Below, piece by piece: positions 1 to 9,941 of a stretch of DNA of 64,000 bases. Below the pieces are notes generated by a model that ran no database searches, was not told the origin of the DNA, and saw only the letters and a list, made by a program, of their open reading frames with translations. How positions within the stretch are numbered: the first letter of the stretch is position 1; every line of letters starts with the position of its first letter. This DNA comes from an uncultured Pelagibacteraceae bacterium. Lineage in GTDB: Bacteria; Pseudomonadota; Alphaproteobacteria; Pelagibacterales; Pelagibacteraceae. The stretch is taken from positions 124,001-188,000 of the forward strand of contig CACECJ010000001.1 in NCBI GenBank assembly GCA_902557935.1, written 5' to 3'. The translations under genes and the position numbers were made by a program.

Positions 1-914
1 ATATTTTATTTACCTTAATCATAGTTTGTTTGGCAAACTATTTTTATGAACTAAGTTCTATTTTCTATAATTCATTATTAATTCATTCAGCGGATAAACA
101 ACATGTGGGAAAGGTGTCTGGTTTTGCTTTTGCGCTGGGGTATTTAGGTGGCATTATTACACTTATTTTGACCATTATTTTATTAATTCAATCAAATTAT
201 TTAATCGATTTAGATCAAAAAATTAATTTTAGATCCACTGCCATTTTTGTAGCCCTTTGGTTTCTCATTTTTTCCTATCCACTATTAAGTCAAACAAAAT
301 ATAAAAAAGTTGAACCAAACAAAAAAAAATCAAATAGTTTAAAAAAGATTCTTTGGAATAATGGTCTAACTAACACAACTCGTTTTTTGTTTGCACGGCT
401 ACTTTATGCTGATGGTTTAAATACCATTTTTGTCATGGGAGGTATTTTTGCTGTTGGGGTATTTAAACTATCAATAAATGAACTTTTAATGATGTCTGTT
501 TTAATGAATGTTGCTGCTTTAATAGGTGCTAGTTTTGGTGGATATTTCAATGATAAATATAATTCAAAAAAAACAATTTCCTTTTCCTTGATATGTCTTA
601 TTTTCTTCTCCATTTTAATCATTTTTACACAGTCAAAAATTAGTTTTTTTATTTTTTCATTTTTCTTGGGATTATTTATAGGACCAATACAATCAGCTAG
701 TAGGGTCATGATAACTAAATTAACAAAAATTGAGGATCAGAATAAAGCCTTTGGTTTATTTGCTACTTCTGGAAAGCTAACGTCTTTTTTTGGCCCATTT
801 TTAGTAGGAACCATTACTTTCATAACTGAAAATCAAAGGATAGGTTTTGCCTCAGTTCTTTTACTGCTCTTTTTTGGATGGATCATATTGCATAGAACCA
901 AGGGATTAAAATAA
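1..914 (+). CDS. MFS transporter, UMF1/Atg22-like, 5' end probably outside the window
   Basis: ORF 30..914 starts at an unlikely TTG; multi-TM protein; reading frame appears to continue to the window edge. Confidence 0.6.
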   Translation, partial: ILFTLIIVCLANYFYELSSIFYNSLLIHSADKQHVGKVSGFAFALGYLGGIITLILTIILLIQSNYLIDLDQKINFRSTAIFVALWFLIFSYPLLSQTKYKKVEPNKKKSNSLKKILWNNGLTNTTRFLFARLLYADGLNTIFVMGGIFAVGVFKLSINELLMMSVLMNVAALIGASFGGYFNDKYNSKKTISFSLICLIFFSILIIFTQSKISFFIFSFFLGLFIGPIQSASRVMITKLTKIEDQNKAFGLFATSGKLTSFFGPFLVGTITFITENQRIGFASVLLLLFFGWIILHRTKGLK

Positions 915-1534
915 TGTTTATACACAGAGGATTAATTGAAAAAAACTTTAGAGAAAATCATATTACTTCATTTAAAGAGTGTATAAAAAAAAAGTTTAAT
1001 ATTGAGACTGATATTCACTTTACCCAAAACAATACACCCATTTGCTTTCATGATTATAGCTTAAGAAGGTTATTCAATATCAGAAAAAAAACTAGAACAA
1101 TTCTTGATAAGAATTTAAAAAAATACAAGATAACAAAACTATGTGATCTTTTAAAAATTTTAACTGTAAATACAAAAGTGTTAGTTGAGATTAAGCCTCT
1201 GCTTAGGAAAAATACTTTAAATCGATTGCTTGAAACATGTAATGGTTTTAAGAAGAATGTTTATTTTATTTCTTTTAAAGAAAGCAATCTAGTCAAGATT
1301 AGAGGCATCACAAAAGATTTTAAACTTGGTTTAATATTACATAGTCATCGAAAAAATGGTAAAATTAACCAAAAACTAAATAAAAATCATATTAATTTCC
1401 TTGTTTTTCATACTCAATTTTTATTTATTTCCAAAATAAAAAAAATAAAAAAAAAAAAATATTTTTACACATTTAAAAATATAAGAATGAATGAAGCTAA
1501 ATCAAATTATATTATTGAAAATATCATAAAATAA
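914..1534 (+). CDS. Glycerophosphodiester phosphodiesterase family protein
   Basis: N-terminal HRG, then ETD and HD motifs (FIHRG...NIETDIHFTQNNTPICFHDYSLRR) typical of GDPD. Confidence 0.75.
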   Translation: MFIHRGLIEKNFRENHITSFKECIKKKFNIETDIHFTQNNTPICFHDYSLRRLFNIRKKTRTILDKNLKKYKITKLCDLLKILTVNTKVLVEIKPLLRKNTLNRLLETCNGFKKNVYFISFKESNLVKIRGITKDFKLGLILHSHRKNGKINQKLNKNHINFLVFHTQFLFISKIKKIKKKKYFYTFKNIRMNEAKSNYIIENIIK

Positions 1535-1764
1535 TGAAAATAATATTCTCTAAAACAGTTCAATTCAATGAGATAAACTCATTTTCTTTATCGTTGTATG
1601 GCCACATTATTTAAGCTCCTTAGGGAAGATAAAATAATAAATCTTTTTTAATATTTTTTTTAGTTTAAACATAAGTTATCAGAACATCTAATTATTAAGC
1701 CTATATTACAAAATATTTAATCTTTTATTAAAGAGGATTATATTTTTAAATATTAAATTAAGTA

Positions 1765-1786
1765 GGAGAGTTCTGTTGCCAGGTGC
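1765..1786. repeat. Copy A of 22-nt imperfect direct repeat GGAGAGTTCTGTTGCCAGGTGC
   Basis: 19/22 identical to 2037..2058, with a 13-nt perfect core GTTCTGTTGCCAG. Confidence 0.7.
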
Positions 1787-2002
1787 TTAATATTTCTTTT
1801 TTTTACCTTTAGTTAATATTTGAGAAATTTTTTCCCAATTAGCAATTAAACTTCCGATAGAAAAAATTGCTAAGCCGTGATGTGAAGCAAAATCATCAAA
1901 TTCATGGAGTCCAAGTTCTGCACCTATTTCTATCAGAGCAGAACATAATAATATTCCATAAGTGAATAATGCTAATTTAGGATTTTTTTTAAAATCAATC
2001 AT
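1787..2002 (-). CDS. Small hypothetical membrane-associated protein (71 aa)
   Basis: Intact ORF with a hydrophobic segment and Lys-rich C-terminus; no family recognised. Confidence 0.5.
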   Translation of the reverse strand: MIDFKKNPKLALFTYGILLCSALIEIGAELGLHEFDDFASHHGLAIFSIGSLIANWEKISQILTKGKKKKY

Positions 2003-2036
2003 GCTTGATTATTTATCATTCTTAATTGTAGTGCAA

Positions 2037-2058
2037 GGTGCGTTCTGTTGCCAGTTGC
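2037..2058. repeat. Copy B of 22-nt imperfect direct repeat GGTGCGTTCTGTTGCCAGTTGC
   Basis: Paired with 1765..1786; GC-rich island in AT-rich intergenic DNA. Confidence 0.7.
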
Positions 2059-2207
2059 CGCGGACAGAAAAAAACTCATTTATTGTCATATAAAATATGG
2101 GAAGACTAGAAGACAACTAGAAGATAGAGACGTAAAATAAATTATTTTTACTTATTTAAAACACTTGTGTATTAATATATTAACAATAACAACAAAAACA
2201 ACGACGT

Positions 2208-2293
2208 GCCCTCGTGGTGAAATTGGTAGACACAAAGGACTTAAAATCCTTGCCCTTTTGGGAGTGCCAGTTCGAGTCTGGCCGAGGGCACCA
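2208..2293 (+). tRNA. tRNA-Leu(UAA)
   Basis: GCCCTCG/CGAGGGC acceptor stem, GTTCGAGTC T-arm, anticodon loop CTTAAAA, encoded CCA. Confidence 0.95.
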
Positions 2294-2340
2294 CAAAAGT
2301 AAGTCTAAATTTAGTTATAATTATATTTATAATTATCGTT

Positions 2341-3354
2341 ATGATAACTCAAAAAAATATAGTCAGATATAAGCTATTAAAAAGAAATGATATTAAAAGT
2401 CTTTTAAAATCAATTAATGAAAATAAAAAAATTAATTATTTAAATCTAAGCTCAGCAAAAACACTAAAAGAATGGATTTGGCAATATAAACTTCTGCCCT
2501 CTGCCAAGTCATATTGTTACTTAGCTAAATACAAAAAAAAAATAATTGGATATTATCACATTCCAGTTTTCAAATTTAGAATAAATAAAGAGAATTATCT
2601 TATTGGAAATGCCCAAGATGTTGGAGTAATAAATAATTTTAGAAGAAAAGGTATTTTCAAAGAACTTTCTAACTTTGCCTTGAAAGATATTTCAAATAAA
2701 ATTGATTTAATTTATACATTTCCAAATAAGTATAGTATTCAAAATTTTATTAAAAATAAATTTTCTTTAATAAAAACTTTATCAATTTTTTTTAAACCAA
2801 ATCTATTCTTTTTGAGCAAAAAGACTCCTCTTGAGAAAAAAGATAAAATTCTAGTACTTTCAAAATTGAATAATGAATTATTAAATTTATTTAAGAAGTT
2901 TAGTTTAAATCATCAGCTACATTTAATAAGGGATAAAAGATTTCTAAATTGGAGATATTTAAATACACCTAAAGGAAAAATAAAGATTGCATTACTTAAA
3001 AGCAAAGGAGAGATTAAATCTGCGATTTTCTACAGGTATAAAGTTGTTTTTGGATTAAGATTTATTATTATTTTAGATTACGCTTTTAAAGAAAATTCTA
3101 AATATTTTTCGTTATTAATTAATAATTTAAATAAATTTTTAAATTTAAAAGATGAAAAAAAAAATTTAGGATTTATTATTTCTGGTCTTTCCAATGACAT
3201 TAATAAGACTTTTAGTAACGATTTTTATAAATTACCTTTATTTTTAACTCCAAGAAAAATTTTACTATTATCAAAAGTTTTCAACAATAAAATTAATAAA
3301 GATTTAAAAAATAAATCTTGGTTGGTGACACTTGGTGACTGGGATATTTTTTAG
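2341..3354 (+). CDS. GNAT-like acetyltransferase
   Basis: Central segment DVGVINNFRRKGIFKEL resembles a GNAT acetyl-CoA binding motif. Confidence 0.55.
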   Translation: MITQKNIVRYKLLKRNDIKSLLKSINENKKINYLNLSSAKTLKEWIWQYKLLPSAKSYCYLAKYKKKIIGYYHIPVFKFRINKENYLIGNAQDVGVINNFRRKGIFKELSNFALKDISNKIDLIYTFPNKYSIQNFIKNKFSLIKTLSIFFKPNLFFLSKKTPLEKKDKILVLSKLNNELLNLFKKFSLNHQLHLIRDKRFLNWRYLNTPKGKIKIALLKSKGEIKSAIFYRYKVVFGLRFIIILDYAFKENSKYFSLLINNLNKFLNLKDEKKNLGFIISGLSNDINKTFSNDFYKLPLFLTPRKILLLSKVFNNKINKDLKNKSWLVTLGDWDIF

Positions 3355-3392
3355 GTATTGATTTTTTAATTTTTAAAAGTTAACAATAATTT

Positions 3393-4259
3393 ATGGACAA
3401 AATACCTTTTTACTTCTCTGTAGATTTTGAAGATTATTACCATGACAAAAGAAGAGATTTAGGTCACAACAATCCTTTGTTTAAAATAAAGTCACTTTGG
3501 AAAAGTTACGAGATAATTAACAATTATTGTAATAAATATCTTAATTCAAAAAAGATTACATTTTTTACAACTGGAATAGTTGCGAAAGAAGCTAAAGATT
3601 TAATTAGAAAGATATCCGATGATGGACATGAAGTTGCCTGTCACTACAATTATCATGACAGCATTCATAAATCAGATAGAAAAAATCTTATAAATAATTT
3701 AGAAATTGCAATTGAAAACATTACCAATGCAACTGGTATACCGCCTAAAGGTTTCAGAGCTCCAAATTTCGATATACTCCCCAGTGACGAATGGGCTTAC
3801 GAGGAAATTTCAAAAAGATTTGAATATGACTCCAGTTTTATAACAAATTTACCTTTAAAAAAAATATGTCCAAATAGTAAGTTATCTTTTAAAAACTCAG
3901 AATTGAGGGAATTTTTTATTTTTTCACGAAATTTTTTAACTAAAAAATTTAAGTTACGATCTGGTGGAACTTTTTTAAAATTATTTCCAGCAAGTTTTAC
4001 TATTAATACTATGAAAGAGTCATTCAACAAAGGTCATTTTGTAATATTATATATGCATCCTTATGAATTTCTTTCCGACGGTGAATTTATGATACCTTTT
4101 AAAGATTTTAACAAATACTATTTTCCAAAAAATGTTATAAAGTATTTTAGACAAATACAGTGGCACAAAGTTGGAAATCATTCTATTGAAAGTAAGATTA
4201 AAAAGATAACATCAGTTTTTGATCATCAGGGACCAATGAAAAATATTTTAATACAATAA
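3393..4259 (+). CDS. Polysaccharide deacetylase family protein
   Basis: FSVDFEDYYHD, FFTTGIVAKEAKDLIRKISDDGHEVACHYNYHDSIH and GFRAPNFDI motifs of NodB-like deacetylases. Confidence 0.85.
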   Translation: MDKIPFYFSVDFEDYYHDKRRDLGHNNPLFKIKSLWKSYEIINNYCNKYLNSKKITFFTTGIVAKEAKDLIRKISDDGHEVACHYNYHDSIHKSDRKNLINNLEIAIENITNATGIPPKGFRAPNFDILPSDEWAYEEISKRFEYDSSFITNLPLKKICPNSKLSFKNSELREFFIFSRNFLTKKFKLRSGGTFLKLFPASFTINTMKESFNKGHFVILYMHPYEFLSDGEFMIPFKDFNKYYFPKNVIKYFRQIQWHKVGNHSIESKIKKITSVFDHQGPMKNILIQ

Positions 4260-5024
4260 ATGTACAAAATTCATTTTGTTTTCGATAACAGCAATAAAGC
4301 TAAAAATTTAAAAAGAATATCTTTAAAAAAATACCATAATTACAAACCATCAAAAAGCGATGTAATTGTAGTAGCTGGAGGTGATGGCTTTATGCTTAAA
4401 ACTTTAAAAAAATATCACAGATTTAATAAACCGTTTTATGGAGTTAATTGTGGTTCCTATGGTTTTTTAATGAATAAATACTTGGATAAAGATTTACAAA
4501 AAAAAATTAAAAGATCTAAACAAACAATTATCAACCCATTAGATCTCATAGCTACTAACAAAAACAATATTAATAAAAAAATAATTGCTATTAACGAGGT
4601 TTCTCTTTTTAGACAAAGTCGTCAGACTGCATCTTTATGTTTAAAAGTCGGAAAAAAGATAATTTTAAAAAATTTAATTGGTGATGGTGTTCTTATAAGT
4701 ACACCAGCTGGCAGTACAGCTTATAATCTATCGGTTGACGGTCCGATCTTATCTCTTAATTCAAAAAAACTTGCAATAACCCCAATAAGTCCATTTAGAC
4801 CTCGCAGGTGGAAAGGTAAATCAGTATCGGATAAATCAAATATTTCAATTAGAAATTTAAATTCAAAAAAAAGGCCAGTCGCAGCAGTTGCTGATAATTT
4901 TGAAATTAGAAATGTAAAAAAATTAAATATAAAAATTAACAAACTAATAAAAATTAAACTTTTATACGATAAGAGCAGATCTTTAATAAAACGTATTAAA
5001 GTTGAGCAATTAAGAAAAAAATAA
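4260..5024 (+). CDS. nadK: NAD kinase
   Basis: VVAGGDGFMLKTL, NCGSYGFLMN and GDGVLISTPAGSTAYNLSVDGPIL motifs. Confidence 0.9.
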   Translation: MYKIHFVFDNSNKAKNLKRISLKKYHNYKPSKSDVIVVAGGDGFMLKTLKKYHRFNKPFYGVNCGSYGFLMNKYLDKDLQKKIKRSKQTIINPLDLIATNKNNINKKIIAINEVSLFRQSRQTASLCLKVGKKIILKNLIGDGVLISTPAGSTAYNLSVDGPILSLNSKKLAITPISPFRPRRWKGKSVSDKSNISIRNLNSKKRPVAAVADNFEIRNVKKLNIKINKLIKIKLLYDKSRSLIKRIKVEQLRKK

Positions 5025-5031
5025 AATTAGC

Positions 5032-5107
5032 TGGTGCCCTCACACGGACTCGAACCGCGAACCTATTGATTACAAATCAATTGCTCTACCAATTGAGCTA
5101 TGAGGGC
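5032..5107 (-). tRNA. tRNA-Thr(UGU)
   Basis: Reverse complement gives GCCCTCA...TGAGGGC acceptor, anticodon TGT in TTGATTTGTAATCAA, encoded CCA. Confidence 0.95.
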
Positions 5108-5163
5108 TAATTCATCTCTTTTAAATAAATTTACAAAAAAAACAATATAAATTAAATGTTATT

Positions 5164-5907
5164 TCATCTTATCGAGTGAAAAATGTGATGGCAAACTACT
5201 GAAACAGTGTTTGAAATATTTAAACTTTCAATATTTTTGTTCATATTCACCTTAAATCTAAAATCAGAGTTCTCTAAAGTTTTTGCTTTAATTCCATATC
5301 CTTCAGACCCAAATAGAAGAACATTTTTGCCTTTCCAGTTATGTAAGGTAAAATCTTTTGTTGCAGTTACATCAAAAGCGCTTATCCAAAAATCTTTGGT
5401 CTTTAAAAATTTCAACGACGTATTCAAATTTGAAACTTTAAAAATTCTAACATGTTCTGCACCTCCACTGGCGCTTTTATATAGTAGTTTGCTTTTAGAT
5501 GGATAGGCACGTTCTTTTACAATTATACCATCAATGTTAAAGGCTACTGCACTTCTAATTATCGAACCGATGTTTCTGGGATCAGTGACTTGATCTAATG
5601 CTAATAAATTTAAATTACTTTTATTGTTTTCTTGCACAAATTCTTTAAGAGTAATCTCTTCTAATTGTTCAATTTCAGCAATAAGCCCTTGATGAGCTGT
5701 TTCATCTTTTCCGCATAAATTATCTAGTTCTCTTTTGGACTTGTAAAAAACGTTAACTGATTTTAACAAATTCAAAGATTGATTTTCTCTATTTATTTTT
5801 TTCTTTGCATCTTCTGTCAAAAAAACTCTTTCAACCCTTCTTAAGGGGTTTTTGAGAGCCTCTAAAACCGCGTGTTTCCCAACTATTAAAAAAGTCGATT
5901 TTTTCAT
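5164..5907 (-). CDS. rlmB: TrmH-family rRNA 2'-O-ribose methyltransferase (RlmB-like)
   Basis: LLALDQVTDPRNIGSIIRSAVAFNIDGII, LLFGSEGYGI and ESLNISNTVSV SPOUT motifs. Confidence 0.88.
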   Translation of the reverse strand: MKKSTFLIVGKHAVLEALKNPLRRVERVFLTEDAKKKINRENQSLNLLKSVNVFYKSKRELDNLCGKDETAHQGLIAEIEQLEEITLKEFVQENNKSNLNLLALDQVTDPRNIGSIIRSAVAFNIDGIIVKERAYPSKSKLLYKSASGGAEHVRIFKVSNLNTSLKFLKTKDFWISAFDVTATKDFTLHNWKGKNVLLFGSEGYGIKAKTLENSDFRFKVNMNKNIESLNISNTVSVVCHHIFHSIR

Positions 5908-5961
5908 GATTTTTATACGATATTTTCAAATTACTAGCATATTTTAAGGCAAAATGATTTA

Positions 5962-5989
5962 TTGCATTTATTTGATAAATGCTTATAAA
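5962..5989 (+). promoter_or_regulatory. Putative sigma70 promoter for the tRNA-Tyr/tRNA-Gly/tuf unit
   Basis: TTGCAT, 16-nt spacer, TATAAA, located upstream of tRNA-Tyr. Confidence 0.5.
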
Positions 5990-6042
5990 ACGCTTGTTGT
6001 TAAATGCTTATTAAGTTAGTGGGTATCCCCACAATAGAATTA

Positions 6043-6128
6043 GGAGGGGTACCAAAGCGGTCAAATGGGGCGGGCTGTAAACCCGTTGACTTCGGTCTTC
6101 GAAAGTTCGAATCTTTCCCCCTCCACCA
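6043..6128 (+). tRNA. tRNA-Tyr(GUA)
   Basis: GGAGGGG acceptor, long variable arm, anticodon GTA in GGGCTGTAAACCC, CCA end. Confidence 0.95.
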
Positions 6129-6173
6129 AACTTACAAGTGTTTACAATAAAGGGCGTGATAAGTTTGGATATT

Positions 6174-6247
6174 GCGGGTGTAGTTCAATGGTAGAACGCT
6201 AGCCTTCCAAGCTGGATGTAAGGGTTCGATTCCCTTTACCCGCTCCA
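6174..6247 (+). tRNA. tRNA-Gly(UCC)
   Basis: GCGGGTG...acceptor, anticodon TCC, GGTTCGATTCC T-arm, CCA end. Confidence 0.95.
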
Positions 6248-6281
6248 AAATTAAAAATTAAAAAAAGTGAGGAAAAAATAG

Positions 6282-7481
6282 ATGTCAAAAGAAAAGTTTA
6301 ACCGAAATAAACCACATTGTAACATTGGTACAATCGGACACGTAGACCATGGAAAAACAACATTAACAGCAGCTATTACAAAAGTGTTATCAGAAGCTGG
6401 AGGATCAAGCTCCGCAAATTTTGTAGCTTACGATCAAATTGATAAAGCTCCAGAGGAAAAAGAAAGAGGAATTACGATTTCAACTGCACACGTTGAATAT
6501 GAAACTGAAAAAAGACACTATGCTCACGTAGACTGTCCAGGTCACGCTGACTATGTAAAAAATATGATTACAGGTGCAGCTCAAATGGATGGAGCAATCC
6601 TGGTAGTAAACGCAGCTGATGGGCCTATGCCACAAACAAGAGAGCATATTCTTTTGGCTCGACAAGTTGGTGTACCTGCCATTGTTGTTTTTTTAAATAA
6701 AATAGATACTGTAAAAGATAAAGAGTTAGTTGATTTAGTTGAAGAGGAAATAAGAGAATTACTTACATCCTATAAATTTCCAGGCGACAAAATTCCAATA
6801 GTAAAAGGCTCAGCATTGAACGCTGTAGAAGGAAAAGATGAAGCGACTGGCAAAAACGCAATTATGGAATTAATGAAAGCAGTTGATGAAACTATTCCTC
6901 AACCTGATAGACCAAAAGATAAACCTTTCTTAATGCCAGTCGAAGACGTATTCTCTATATCTGGAAGAGGTACAGTTGTGACTGGAAGAGTTGAGTCTGG
7001 TGTTATTAAAGTTGGAGAGGAAATTGAAATAGTGGGTATTAGAGATACGAAAAAATCTGTTTGTACCGGTGTTGAAATGTTTAGAAAACTTTTAGATAGC
7101 GGTGAAGCAGGAGATAACATTGGCGCTCTTTTAAGAGGTGTTGAAAGAGATGATGTTGAAAGAGGTCAAGTACTTTGTAAACCTGGTTCAATCACACCCC
7201 ATACCGAATTTGAATGTCAGGCATATATTTTGAAAAAAGAAGAAGGCGGTAGACACACTCCTTTCTTTACAAAATACAGACCCCAATTCTATTTTAGAAC
7301 TACTGATGTAACCGGGGAAGTAACATTACCATCTGGAACAGAAATGGTAATGCCAGGTGATGACGGTAAATTTACTGTGAAATTAATTACTCCAATTGCA
7401 ATGAGTGAAAACTTAAACTTTGCGATAAGAGAAGGTGGAAAAACAGTAGGAGCTGGAGTAGTAACTAAAATAGTTAAATAA
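6282..7481 (+). CDS. tuf: Elongation factor Tu
   Basis: [35 protein letters not shown] and NKID motifs; full length. Confidence 0.98.
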   Translation: MSKEKFNRNKPHCNIGTIGHVDHGKTTLTAAITKVLSEAGGSSSANFVAYDQIDKAPEEKERGITISTAHVEYETEKRHYAHVDCPGHADYVKNMITGAAQMDGAILVVNAADGPMPQTREHILLARQVGVPAIVVFLNKIDTVKDKELVDLVEEEIRELLTSYKFPGDKIPIVKGSALNAVEGKDEATGKNAIMELMKAVDETIPQPDRPKDKPFLMPVEDVFSISGRGTVVTGRVESGVIKVGEEIEIVGIRDTKKSVCTGVEMFRKLLDSGEAGDNIGALLRGVERDDVERGQVLCKPGSITPHTEFECQAYILKKEEGGRHTPFFTKYRPQFYFRTTDVTGEVTLPSGTEMVMPGDDGKFTVKLITPIAMSENLNFAIREGGKTVGAGVVTKIVK

Positions 7482-7487
7482 ACGCTT

Positions 7488-7563
7488 AGGAGCGTAGTTC
7501 AATTGGTAGAGCGCCGGTCTCCAAAACCGGAGGTTGTGGGTTCGAGTCCCTCCGCTCCTGCCA
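7488..7563 (+). tRNA. tRNA-Trp(CCA)
   Basis: AGGAGCG/CGCTCCT acceptor, anticodon loop CTCCAAA, CCA end. Confidence 0.95.
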
Positions 7564-7578
7564 AACTTAGAAAGTATT

Positions 7579-7770
7579 ATGAAAAACCCTTTAAAATTTA
7601 TTCAAGAAGTAAAGCAAGAAACTTTTAGAATTTCCTGGCCTACGAAAAAAGATACTATGATGGGCGCCATAATGGTATTTGCTTTAGCATCGATAGCAGC
7701 AATATTTTTTTTAATTTTAGATCAAATTTTAAGGTTTTTGTTAAATCTTGTACTAACTGTTAATTTTTAA
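7579..7770 (+). CDS. secE: Preprotein translocase subunit SecE
   Basis: MKNPLKFIQEVKQETFRISWPTKKDT plus one TM; start moved inside the ORF call because ORF 7534 overlaps tRNA-Trp. Confidence 0.92.
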   Translation: MKNPLKFIQEVKQETFRISWPTKKDTMMGAIMVFALASIAAIFFLILDQILRFLLNLVLTVNF

Positions 7771-7772
7771 AT

Positions 7773-8297
7773 ATGAATTGGTATATTGTGCAAGCTTACT
7801 CTGGTTTTGAAAAAAAAGTTGTAGAGTCAATTAAGGACGAATTAAAGAAGCATAAATTATCTGAAAAACTCGAAGAGATAATAGTTCCCACTCATCAAGT
7901 TACAGAAGTGAAAAAAGGCAAAAGAACAAAACGAGAGAAAAAATTTTTTCCAGGTTATGTTTTAGTAAAGCTTGATCTTACCAAACAAATATATCATTTG
8001 ATAAAAAACCTTCAAAAGGTAAGTGGATTTTTAGGTTCAGTCGACAAACCGACCCCTATTTCAGATAATGAAATAAAAAGAATTCTAGGACAGGTTACAG
8101 AAAATGCAGTTTCTCAAAAAACAGGCATAAGTTTTGAGATAGGTGAGAAAGTTAAGGTATGCGATGGTCCTTTTGCCTCTTTTAATGGATTAATTGAGGA
8201 AATTGATGAAGAAAAATCTAGACTTAAAGTGTCAGTTTCTATATTTGGTAGAGCTACACCAGTAGATTTAGAATTTAATCAAGTGGAGAAAAATTAA
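7773..8297 (+). CDS. nusG: Transcription antitermination factor NusG
   Basis: WYIVQAYSGFEKKV, FPGYVLV, KOW segment. Confidence 0.97.
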   Translation: MNWYIVQAYSGFEKKVVESIKDELKKHKLSEKLEEIIVPTHQVTEVKKGKRTKREKKFFPGYVLVKLDLTKQIYHLIKNLQKVSGFLGSVDKPTPISDNEIKRILGQVTENAVSQKTGISFEIGEKVKVCDGPFASFNGLIEEIDEEKSRLKVSVSIFGRATPVDLEFNQVEKN

Positions 8298-8723
8298 ATG
8301 GCAAAAGAGATCACAGGGTATGTAAAACTTCAAATTAAAGGAGGTCAAGCAAATCCAGCACCTCCAGTTGGACCTGCTTTGGGCCAAAGAGGAATTAACA
8401 TAATGGAATTTTGTAAAGCGTTTAACGAGAAGACGAAAGCTTTTATGGGAAAACCTGTACCTGTAGTAATAACAGTCTATAAAGATAAAAAATTTGATTT
8501 TATTATTAAATCACCTCCGGCATCTCATTTTATCAGAGAGGCAGCAAAGTTAAAAAGTGGGTCAAGTGAGCCAGGAAGAGTAGTAGCAGGATCGATTACG
8601 ATGAAACAAGCCGAAGCGATTGCAAAAGAAAAAATGAAGGACCTTAATGCTTTTGATATTAAAGAGGCGACTAAAATAATTTGTGGATCAGCTAGATCAA
8701 TGGGTATTGAAGTAAAAGAATAA
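8298..8723 (+). CDS. rplK: 50S ribosomal protein L11
   Basis: [29 protein letters not shown]. Confidence 0.98.
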   Translation: MAKEITGYVKLQIKGGQANPAPPVGPALGQRGINIMEFCKAFNEKTKAFMGKPVPVVITVYKDKKFDFIIKSPPASHFIREAAKLKSGSSEPGRVVAGSITMKQAEAIAKEKMKDLNAFDIKEATKIICGSARSMGIEVKE

Positions 8724-9409
8724 TGATAAAAAGATCAAAAAGATATAAAAATTTAAAGAAAACAATTGAGAAAGAAAAAAAGCTTTCTGTTAAGGATGTC
8801 TTAGAGTTAATTAAAAAAAATTCTAATGCAAAATTTGATGAGTCAATTGATGTATCCTTAAGAATAAACCTAAAACAATCTAAAGGGGGCGATCTAAGTC
8901 TAAGAACAGTCGTGAAGCTACCCAATGGTTCAGGAAAAAAAGAAAAAATAGCTGTTCTTTGTGAGCCTGATAAAACTTCTGATGCTAAAAAAAGTGGAGC
9001 AGATATTTTTGGCTCAGATGATTTGATAGAAAAAATTGCTTCTGGAAAATTTAATTTCACTAAATTAATTTGTACACCTGCAATGATGGGAAAAATAGGT
9101 AAACATGGAAAAGTTTTAGGACCAAAGGGTTTAATGCCTAATCCAAAACTTGGAACAGTTTCTGCCGATATAATTAAAGCTGTGAATGACATTAAAACTG
9201 GTTTAATTGAAATAAGAAACGATAAAGACGGAAATTTAGCCTCTACTATTGGAAGAAAAAGTTATTCAACTGAGAATCTTTTAGAGAATTTCAATCATTT
9301 TATAGATAGCATTAAAAAAGAAAAGCCCGATACAATTAAAGGTGAGTTCATAAAGAATACTTTTATAACATCAACTATGGGTATTTCTTATAAGGTAGGA
9401 GCAAGATAA
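8723..9409 (+). CDS. rplA: 50S ribosomal protein L1
   Basis: GKHGKVLGPKGLMPNPKLGTV. Confidence 0.98.
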   Translation: MIKRSKRYKNLKKTIEKEKKLSVKDVLELIKKNSNAKFDESIDVSLRINLKQSKGGDLSLRTVVKLPNGSGKKEKIAVLCEPDKTSDAKKSGADIFGSDDLIEKIASGKFNFTKLICTPAMMGKIGKHGKVLGPKGLMPNPKLGTVSADIIKAVNDIKTGLIEIRNDKDGNLASTIGRKSYSTENLLENFNHFIDSIKKEKPDTIKGEFIKNTFITSTMGISYKVGAR

Positions 9410-9413
9410 TCTT

Positions 9414-9926
9414 ATGATGAGTAAAGACGCTAAAAAAAGCTACGTAGAAGAGATGAAAAAAAACTTTAATGCCAATGAATCAGTAATGATAGCGCAATAT
9501 CAAGGATTAAACGTAAACGAGCTTGATGCACTTAGAAAAGAACTTAGAGAAAAAGGAATATTATTCAAAATTACAAAAAATAGAATTACTAAAATCGCTA
9601 TCAAAGAAACTCCAAAAAAAGATCTTGAAAAATATTTCGTAGGCCCCACAGCTGCAGCTATATCTTCTGATCCTATTTCAACAGCAAAAATTTTAACAAA
9701 ATTTTCTAAATCAAATAACAAACTAAAAATCGTTGCAGGATTCATGGATGGCAAGGTTTTAGACGAAAAAGAGGTGTCTATAATAGCCACACTTCCATCT
9801 TTAGAGGAGGCGAGGGCTAAAATTGTAGGTATTTTGGCCTCACCTGCGCAAAAATTAGTGAGTATTTTACTTGCACCTGGCTCAAAAATTGCTAATTTAG
9901 CGCGCGCAAAGAGTTTAAAAAACTAA
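9414..9926 (+). CDS. rplJ: 50S ribosomal protein L10
   Basis: L10 fold; position between L1 and L7/L12. Confidence 0.96.
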   Translation: MMSKDAKKSYVEEMKKNFNANESVMIAQYQGLNVNELDALRKELREKGILFKITKNRITKIAIKETPKKDLEKYFVGPTAAAISSDPISTAKILTKFSKSNNKLKIVAGFMDGKVLDEKEVSIIATLPSLEEARAKIVGILASPAQKLVSILLAPGSKIANLARAKSLKN

Positions 9927-9941
9927 TTCATAGGATACACA

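Noticed and set aside
404-709. 101-aa antisense ORF in the MFS gene
   Set aside because: Shadow ORF, no independent support
1567-1583. AATGAG-ATAAA-CTCATT hairpin after the GDPD gene as terminator
   Set aside because: Only 6 bp, AT-rich, weak T-tract; too weak to call
7534-7578. N-terminal extension of the SecE ORF
   Set aside because: Overlaps tRNA-Trp; ATG at 7579 begins the SecE homology
8692-9192. 166-aa antisense ORF across rplK/rplA
   Set aside because: Antisense shadow of conserved ribosomal protein genes, no recognisable domain
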